Source: Deltaproteobacteria bacterium (lineage in GTDB: Bacteria > Desulfobacterota > Desulfarculia > Adiutricales > Adiutricaceae). From it: 5,129 nt of DNA. The stretch covers positions 1-5,129 of the forward strand of contig JAIRZX010000226.1 of the NCBI GenBank assembly GCA_031267005.1. Direction: 5' to 3'. Each line of letters begins with the position of its first letter. The stretch's first letter is position 1. Below are positions 1-3,531 of the stretch, piece by piece. Under the pieces are notes generated by a model, which was not told the origin of the DNA, did not search any database, and was given only the letters and a program-made list of their open reading frames with translations. Position numbers and translations under genes: made by a program.

Positions 1-287
1 CCGGGCTTCGGGCCTCCGGGCCCGAACGCCCTCCCGGCGCCCGGGCCGCCGGGCTTGAAGCCTCCGGGACGCCGGGCCGCGAAGGCGCCCGGGCTCCGGG
101 TTTCGGAACCGCCGGGGCGGCGCGACCCGGACCCTCCCGGTCCGGGGGATCTGCCGGTCCCCGGCCTCCGGGGCCCCGCGCCGCCCTGTCCCTTGGGCCT
201 TCCTGGGCCGCCGCCGCGTCCGGGGCCGCCGCCCCGGCCTTCGGGGGCTTCCAAGAGCCTGGGCCCCGCGTTCCTCGTCAGTGTCAC
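1..287 (-). CDS. Gly/Arg/Pro-rich protein, N-terminal part (runs off the left edge)
   Basis: This frame opens with a GTG at 287-285 that overlaps the gmk stop as GTGA. It stays open for 95 codons to the window edge. It begins MTLTRNAGPRLLEAPEGR and continues with GRGGGPGRGGGPGR, RRPGG, RRPGGFKPGGPG and GRAFGPGGPKP, so it is RGG/PGG-like, basic, probably disordered, and has no visible folded domain. Third codon positions are mostly G or C, but second positions are also GC-rich, so codon statistics do not prove coding. RGG-rich segments commonly bind RNA. I infer that this could be the disordered N-terminal extension of an RNA-binding enzyme whose fold lies beyond the edge, for example a pseudouridine synthase or helicase; the family cannot be named. 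In related genomes pyrF often follows gmk, but no PyrF start motif is visible. The alternative is that this is a non-coding, hairpin-rich 3' region. The four-base overlap is the main support for a gene. Confidence 0.5.
   Translation of the reverse strand, partial: MTLTRNAGPRLLEAPEGRGGGPGRGGGPGRPKGQGGAGPRRPGTGRSPGPGGSGSRRPGGSETRSPGAFAARRPGGFKPGGPGAGRAFGPGGPKP
7..237. repeat. cluster of four perfect short inverted repeats
   Basis: Four perfect hairpin-forming inverted repeats lie in about 230 bases after gmk. They are 7-14 with 19-26 (8 bp, loop 4), 126-133 with 139-146 (8 bp, loop 5), 159-164 with 168-173 (6 bp, loop 3) and 220-226 with 231-237 (7 bp, loop 4). None is followed by a T-run on the minus strand, so none is a standard intrinsic terminator. 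Extreme GC content makes such repeats more likely by chance. They lie inside the Gly/Arg/Pro-rich frame. Confidence 0.5.
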
Positions 288-898
288 TTGTAGAAATCCT
301 CCCAGAATCCGGGTGGGCCCTCGATGGGGCCGCCCCTGCCGAGGGTTACTATGCCCAAAAGTTCGCTTTCGGCCTTGGCCAGGTCGTCGTTTATGACGAG
401 GAAGTCGAAGGCGCCCCTCTCGGCTGTCTCCAAGGCCGCCCGCGCGAGCCGTTCGCGGGCGCTCTCCTCGGTCTCGGTGCGGCGTTCGGTCAGCCGCTCC
501 GTCAAGACCCTGAAGGAGGGCGGCACCACGAAGACCAGCCGCGCGTCGGGGAAGGCGGCCTTGAATGCCTTCGCGCCCACGACGTCCACGTCGGCTACGA
601 CCGAAAGCCCGGAGGCCAGCTGGCTTTCGATAAGCACCCGGGAGGTCCCGTAGTAACGGCCGAAGGTCTCGGTCCATTCCAGGAATTCCCCTTCGGCTGC
701 CATCTCCCGGAATTTTTCCGGGCTCACGAAGTGGTAGTCGCGGCCGTCCTCCTCGCCTGGGCGGGGGGCGCGGGAGGTGTGGGAAACCGCGAAGGCGGGC
801 CCCCCGGCCAAGGGGTCCTCCAGGAGGGCCTTGATGAGGGAGGACTTGCCCGCGCCTGACGGGGCGGACATGACGATGAGGCCGCCGGTGGAACCCAT
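284..898 (-). CDS. gmk: guanylate kinase
   Basis: Guanylate kinase phosphorylates GMP (and dGMP) with ATP to give GDP in the cytoplasm, an essential step in purine nucleotide supply. The 204-residue product matches the usual length. The Walker A P-loop is at residues 11-20 (SAPSGAGKSS). The GMP-binding region follows: VSHTSRAPRPGE (38-49), DGRDYHF (51-57) and GEFLEWTETFGRYYGTSR (70-87). The DVDVVGA segment (103-109) is the usual DVQGA site with Val for Gln. The lid region is RLTERRTETEES (135-146), and INDDL (169-173) is the conserved C-terminal motif. The ATG at 898-896 is preceded six bases away by GAGGAGA, and it places the P-loop at the normal distance from the N-terminus. The last 15-20 residues (GRGGPIEGPPGFWEDFYK) are atypical. 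Unlike the tightly packed yicC-remA pair, gmk is separated from remA by 290 bases with its own candidate promoter. Confidence 0.97.
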   Translation of the reverse strand: MGSTGGLIVMSAPSGAGKSSLIKALLEDPLAGGPAFAVSHTSRAPRPGEEDGRDYHFVSPEKFREMAAEGEFLEWTETFGRYYGTSRVLIESQLASGLSVVADVDVVGAKAFKAAFPDARLVFVVPPSFRVLTERLTERRTETEESARERLARAALETAERGAFDFLVINDDLAKAESELLGIVTLGRGGPIEGPPGFWEDFYK

Positions 899-904
899 AA
901 GATG

Positions 905-911
905 TCTCCTC
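905..911 (-). promoter_or_regulatory. Shine-Dalgarno site of gmk
   Basis: The minus strand reads GAGGAGA, then six bases, then ATG. This is the strongest ribosome binding site in the window and fixes the gmk start at 898. Confidence 0.8.
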
Positions 912-919
912 GCCGGGTT

Positions 920-939
920 GGCGCCAGTGCGGTGGCGCC
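920..939 (-). promoter_or_regulatory. hairpin in the gmk leader
   Basis: A perfect 7-bp inverted repeat (920-926 with 933-939, core GGCGCC) encloses a 6-base loop and ends eight bases before the gmk Shine-Dalgarno. It would form a stable stem in the leader RNA. It could affect translation or stability. It could also be a chance product of the high GC content. Confidence 0.4.
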
Positions 940-952
940 GCGAAATGCCCTT

Positions 953-971
953 GGATCGCGCCGGATCGCGC
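953..971. repeat. 9-bp direct repeat with 10-bp period downstream of the gmk -10 box
   Basis: GGATCGCGC occurs at 953-961 and again at 963-971, a spacing of one helical turn. The pair starts eight bases past the candidate -10 box, in the region where the transcript would begin. That is a suitable place and geometry for a regulator site, but no known operator is recognised. Confidence 0.45.
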
Positions 972-978
972 AGGAGGC

Positions 979-984
979 ATTATA
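979..984 (-). promoter_or_regulatory. candidate -10 box for gmk
   Basis: The minus strand carries a perfect TATAAT in otherwise GC-rich DNA, giving an expected leader of roughly 75 bases before gmk. No good -35 box is found: the hexamer 17 bases upstream is CCGCAA. The G directly before TATAAT is out of register for the extended TGn motif. It is therefore supported by the -10 box alone, plus the 290-base gap that separates gmk from remA. Confidence 0.5.
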
Positions 985-1126
985 CATCAAGGAGGGCCCG
1001 GTTGCGGCGCGGACTTTTTTCCGCGGGAGATTTTCCAGGGCGGCCGGGGCATGGGCATACGCTGCGCGTCATCCGCGTTTCACGGGCCGGGGCATCGAAA
1101 AACCGACATGACCGTATAGAGACGCG

Positions 1127-1172
1127 GGGGACGGCCGGGAACGGGCGTAGAGCCTCGGCCCTGGCCGTCCCC
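1127..1172 (-). terminator. perfect 10-bp inverted repeat after remA, possible terminator or 3' stabilising stem
   Basis: GGGGACGGCC at 1127-1136 is exactly complementary to 1163-1172. The 26-base interior adds three further G-C pairs, so the remA transcript could fold into a long stem starting 17 bases after the stop. No T-run follows on the minus strand (it continues CGCGTCTCTATACGG), so it is not a textbook intrinsic terminator. It may be a U-less terminator or a stem that protects the 3' end. The remaining spacer to the gmk -10 box (about 985-1126) shows no gene. Confidence 0.5.
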
Positions 1173-1188
1173 GTCCCCGCCTTTCGTA

Positions 1189-1605
1189 TTAGCCGTCCCC
1201 GCCTTCGTCCCGCTCCCCGTCTTCGTCCCCGCCTTCGTCCCCGCCTTCGTCCCCTCCGCCGTCCTCGCGCCCGCTTGCGGGCCCGTCCGGCTCCCGCGGC
1301 CCCTCGGACGGCCCTTCGCCGGGGACCCAGGCGGGACCCCACGGGCCACGGGCCTGTCCGGATAAGAGCCTGTTGAAGCGGCCGGTCAAAGTCTCCACCT
1401 CCAGGGCGGACTCTATGACGAGGCAGGAAGCCGTGACCAGGACGGAGCGGGTGCTGCGGCCGTGCGAGGCGTCCACGTGCCGCCCCTCCTTCTTCGCGGC
1501 GGCGCGCAGGCGCACCACGGAGTTGGACGAGGGGTTGAGGATGGCCACGACCTGCGAGGCGAGGAGGACGTTCCCGTGGCCTATGTCCAGGAAGAGTTCC
1601 TGCAC
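1189..1605 (-). CDS. remA: RemA-like (DUF370) regulator with acidic repeat tail
   Basis: The core, residues 1-82 of 138, matches the DUF370/RemA family: LDIGHGNVLLASQVVAILNP (6-25), VRLRAAAKKEGRHVDAS (31-47), HGRSTRSVLV (48-57) and a closing VETLTGRF (70-77). In Bacillus subtilis, RemA is a DNA-binding activator of biofilm and osmolyte genes; its role in proteobacteria is not established. The start is GTG at 1605-1603, because the family core begins at once and no other start lies in the 13 codons after the in-frame yicC stop. An AGG four bases upstream is a weak ribosome site. Two family arginines appear replaced: Gln18 where Bacillus has Arg18, and Ser51 where it has Arg51. Arg50 and Arg53 remain. 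Residues 83-138 are an extra low-complexity tail, first Gly/Pro-rich, then an acidic EGGD repeat. Usual family length is about 85-95 residues. It lies 39 bases after yicC, probably in one transcript. Confidence 0.9.
   Translation of the reverse strand: MQELFLDIGHGNVLLASQVVAILNPSSNSVVRLRAAAKKEGRHVDASHGRSTRSVLVTASCLVIESALEVETLTGRFNRLLSGQARGPWGPAWVPGEGPSEGPREPDGPASGREDGGGDEGGDEGGDEDGERDEGGDG
1195..1248 (-). repeat. 12-bp tandem repeat encoding EGGD in the RemA tail
   Basis: The plus-strand unit GTCCCCGCCTTC occurs perfectly at 1195-1206, 1225-1236 and 1237-1248, with degenerate copies between. On the coding strand each unit gives Glu-Gly-Gly-Asp. Unit length is a multiple of three, so copy-number change would keep the frame and only alter tail length. 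Confidence 0.85.
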
Positions 1606-1644
1606 CTGCCTAAGCCCCGGGCCACTGGAAGCGGTTCCGCGCCG

Positions 1645-2526
1645 TCATTCTATGTTCAAAACTTGTTCGCGGATTTTCTCCAGCTCGGACTTGAAGCGGA
1701 GGACCGTGTCGGTTATGGGGAGAGACTGGGACTTGGAGCCCATCGTGTTGGCCTCGCGCACGAGCTCCTGCAGCAGGAACTCGATCCTCCTCCCCACGGG
1801 CTCGCCGGAACCCATGAGCCCCCGGAAGCTCTGCACGTGCGTGGAGAAGCGCGTGATCTCCTCGGTGATGTCCATCTTTTCCGCGAGTATGGCCGCCTCC
1901 TGGGCCAGGCGGCCGGGTTCTATTATCGTGCCCGCCAGCTCCTCCAGGCGCGCCTGGTAGCGCTTCGTAGCGGCGGCGGGGATGTTGGCGGCGGCTGTCT
2001 TGAGCTCGTTCAAGTCCGCGGCGAGCGTGTCCAGCCTCCCCCAGATGTCCTTGTGCAGGCTCTCCCCCTCGGTGGAGCGCATCTTCACGAGCTGGTCCAA
2101 GGCCTCGGAGGCCAGGAGCCTCAAGTCGTCCCAGGCGGCGGCCGGGTCGCAGCCGTGCAGGGTGGCGGGGTCCTGGTTCGCGTAGAAGCGGTCCAGGCGG
2201 AGAAGGTGGGTGAGCTTCACCTCGCCCGGGAGGCCTATCTCCGAGGACAAGGCCCTCAGTTCCTCCAGGAGGGACTTCGCGGCTTCCGCGTTCACCAGCG
2301 CGGCCTGGCCGCGGGAAGGCTCCAGCTGGAGCCAGATCTCTATCCTCCCCCGGTGGATCTGCGAGCCTATGAGCTTTTTCAGCGGCTCTTCCAGCGCCCC
2401 CATGACGTGCGGGGTGCGGAAGAGGTACTCGCGGTAGCGGTTGTTGAGCGTCTTTATCTCGAAGCGGGCGCGGCAGCCCAGGATCTCGCCTCCCGCCGCG
2501 CCGAAGCCGGTCATGCTCTTGATCAT
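1645..2526 (-). CDS. yicC: YicC/YloC-family endoribonuclease
   Basis: The product is 293 residues, the normal YicC length. The N-terminal domain opens with MIKSMTGFG (1-9) and includes FEIKTLNNRYREY (22-34) and RGRIEIWLQLE (59-69). The C-terminal DUF1732 domain has DITEEITRFSTHVQSF (219-234), GRRIEFLLQELVREANTMGS (245-264) and the closing KIREQVLNIE (284-293). All are diagnostic. YicC/YloC proteins act on RNA: YloC of Bacillus is reported as an endoribonuclease, and E. coli YicC affects small-RNA decay. Acidic and histidine residues of the C-terminal part are present, so activity is plausible. I chose ATG 2526-2524 because the family starts at exactly this motif and AGGA lies eight bases upstream. 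A TTG further up, at 2574, would add only translated repeat sequence. A 27-bp tandem repeat with promoter-like boxes lies directly in front, and remA follows after 39 bases. Confidence 0.96.
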   Translation of the reverse strand: MIKSMTGFGAAGGEILGCRARFEIKTLNNRYREYLFRTPHVMGALEEPLKKLIGSQIHRGRIEIWLQLEPSRGQAALVNAEAAKSLLEELRALSSEIGLPGEVKLTHLLRLDRFYANQDPATLHGCDPAAAWDDLRLLASEALDQLVKMRSTEGESLHKDIWGRLDTLAADLNELKTAAANIPAAATKRYQARLEELAGTIIEPGRLAQEAAILAEKMDITEEITRFSTHVQSFRGLMGSGEPVGRRIEFLLQELVREANTMGSKSQSLPITDTVLRFKSELEKIREQVLNIE

Positions 2527-2527
2527 A

Positions 2528-2581
2528 GGTCCCGTCCTGTCAAGTAATACGGTTGGTCCCGTCCTGTCAAGCAATATGGTT
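2528..2581 (-). repeat. 27-bp tandem repeat abutting the yicC start
   Basis: Positions 2528-2554 and 2555-2581 are two adjacent copies that match at 25 of 27 bases; the two differences are transitions. Each copy, read on the minus strand, contains CTTGACAGGACGGGACC, so both a perfect TTGACA box and an AGGA Shine-Dalgarno-like site are duplicated. The proximal copy ends one base before the yicC ATG. Because 27 is a multiple of three, the upstream frame stays open (TVLLDRTGP repeats), but the YicC family does not include this peptide. Confidence 0.9.
2544..2570 (-). promoter_or_regulatory. candidate yicC promoter
   Basis: A consensus -35 box TTGACA lies at 2570-2565 in the distal repeat copy. 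The best -10 candidate is TATTAC at 2549-2544, four of six bases, with a short 15-base spacer; at 16-17 bases the hexamers are poorer. A start about seven bases further on would leave a leader of only about 11 bases and would clip the AGGA. The second TTGACA, at 2543-2538, has no usable -10 box outside the coding region. The perfect -35 boxes are clear, but the full promoter is uncertain. Confidence 0.4.
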
Positions 2582-2673
2582 CCCGCCCGCGAAGGCGGAA
2601 TCCCCAGCCGGGCCCGGACGCGCAGTCCGGACGGCGCGGGGCGGCGGGGCGGCGGGGGGCGGGCCAGCCGCCC
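2580..2673. other. spacer between the DUF4416 gene and yicC: inverted repeats and G-run cluster
   Basis: No gene is seen here. It holds an imperfect inverted repeat at 2580-2587 with 2594-2600 (one bulged base), a perfect 6-bp stem at 2614-2619 with 2625-2630, and a perfect 6-bp GC-only stem at 2657-2662 with 2668-2673, seven bases after the DUF4416 stop. At 2638-2663 the plus strand has four G-runs (4, 4, 6 and 3 Gs) separated by CGGC, CGGC and C, which fits the G-quadruplex pattern. Because genes here are read from the minus strand, the G-rich strand is the template. None of the stems is followed by a T-run, so termination after DUF4416 is possible but unproven. Confidence 0.5.
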
Positions 2674-2679
2674 GGGCGA

Positions 2680-3531
2680 TTACGCTCCGCCTTGAGATCC
2701 TTCGGGTTCCGGGCCCGGCGGGGACGGGGCCCGGGGGGCGCCGCCCGCTCGTGGCCCGTCCCGCCCGCCCTGCTCGTCCCGTCCGTACCGGTCCTCGCGT
2801 TCGGCGGCCACCAGGAGGCGGCGCATCTCCAGGAGGTGGCGGTGCACTTCCGGGTCTCGGTAGTCCAGGTAGGTCCAGGGGAGTGGCGCGAAGCCGCCGT
2901 TCCGGTACATGAGAGTCAGCTCGCCCCACACGCCCCGTCCCAGCCAGAGGCGGTGGCCCGAGTATTTGCCGGTGGAGAGGACTAGCCCTCCCAGGGAGAG
3001 GTAGCCGGGGTCGAGGTTGACCGCCCGCCCGCCGGAGGGCGAGAGCCTTCGGGACTCTATCTCCATCGCCAGGAGCTTCAAGTCCGCGAGGGCGCCGGGC
3101 TCCAGGCGGGCCGGCGAGGAGAGGTAGCGCTTCAGAAGGCCCGCGCCCATCTCGCGGGCGTAGTAGGCCTCCCCGGGCATGGGCATGTCGGGGCTCTGCA
3201 CGTCCGGGGCGCCCAGTATCCCGCCTCCGAACTCCCGGAAGAGCTCGTTGGCGGCGAGATCCGTCAATCCCGGATCCGCCGAGTAGGCCGCGAGGAAAAT
3301 TTTCATGCGCGGCGGTGGGGAAAGGACGCTCACTTGGGGCGCGGCTCCAGGGGCGGCGGGCGAGAGCGGCGGAAGTCCCGGAGGCGGAGGAAGTCCCGGA
3401 GGCGGCGGAAGGCCAGGAGGCGGGACTGCGGCGGCTTCGCGCGGCGCGGGTGCGACACGGGCTGGCGCCCGGAGGCTCTTGCGGCGGAACGGCGGGGGAG
3501 GAGGCTTCCCTGCCATGTTACAGGTTTTCAT
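2680..3531 (-). CDS. DUF4416 family protein with low-complexity N- and C-terminal extensions
   Basis: DUF4416 is a family of unknown function, found as far as I recall mainly in Desulfobacterota and some other anaerobes. The core, about residues 67-240 of 283, shows MKIFLAAYSADP (76-87), EAYYAREMGAGLLKRYLS (121-138), LADLKLLAMEIE (148-159), the signature VNLDPGYLSLGGLVLSTGK (171-189), HRLWLGRGVWGELTLMYR (193-210) and LPWTYLDYRDPEV (217-229). No signal peptide or membrane segment is visible, so it is probably cytosolic. The ATG at 3531-3529 overlaps the RNB stop as ATGA, which favours coupling, but no strong ribosome site precedes it. It adds a Pro-rich leader of about 66 residues with PPPPGL repeats. 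Alternative starts are GTG at 3333 (MSVLSPPPRMKIF, GGAG 11 bases upstream, closer to usual family length of about 180-190) and ATG at 3306. Residues 245-283 are a Gly/Pro/Arg-rich tail. The family call is secure; the start is not. Confidence 0.87.
   Translation of the reverse strand: MKTCNMAGKPPPPPFRRKSLRAPARVAPAPREAAAVPPPGLPPPPGLPPPPGLPPLSPAAPGAAPQVSVLSPPPRMKIFLAAYSADPGLTDLAANELFREFGGGILGAPDVQSPDMPMPGEAYYAREMGAGLLKRYLSSPARLEPGALADLKLLAMEIESRRLSPSGGRAVNLDPGYLSLGGLVLSTGKYSGHRLWLGRGVWGELTLMYRNGGFAPLPWTYLDYRDPEVHRHLLEMRRLLVAAEREDRYGRDEQGGRDGPRAGGAPRAPSPPGPEPEGSQGGA
3371..3424 (-). repeat. 18-bp tandem repeat encoding PPPPGL
   Basis: Three adjacent 18-bp units lie at 3371-3388, 3389-3406 and 3407-3424. 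The first two differ at one base and the third is more diverged. Read in the DUF4416 frame from 3531 they give a PPGLPPPPGL-type polyproline segment. In-frame unit length and preserved peptide pattern support translation of this leader, though the same bases would look similar as an untranslated spacer. Confidence 0.8.

Noticed and set aside
39..94. Two GCCCGGGC palindromes (39-46 and 87-94), with a third at 2670-2677
   Set aside because: Eight-base GC-only palindromes are expected at this composition, and they show no regular spacing.
55..396. Collagen-like plus-strand frame
   Set aside because: It runs antisense into the gmk coding region, and its Pro/Gly/Arg content follows from base composition.
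1008..1025. Short inverted repeat (CGCGGA with TCCGCG) containing a T-run
   Set aside because: The T-run lies in the loop on the plus strand, not after the stem, so this is not a terminator for either direction.
1042..1095. 11-bp direct repeat GGCCGGGGCAT at 1042-1052 and 1085-1095
   Set aside because: It is GC-rich and isolated, with no symmetry or link to the promoter; chance is the simplest explanation.
1603..1647. Read-through fusion of YicC and RemA (same frame, one TGA between)
   Set aside because: The YicC C-terminus is complete and RemA starts canonically at its own GTG. No recoding signal is evident.
1462..2547. 361-codon plus-strand frame
   Set aside because: It is antisense to yicC and remA. 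YicC has full-length family motifs in its own frame, so this is a shadow.
2527..2574. Upstream TTG start for yicC at 2574
   Set aside because: It would only translate the 27-bp repeat. The family starts at MIKSMTGFG, and an AGGA site is correctly placed for the ATG at 2526.
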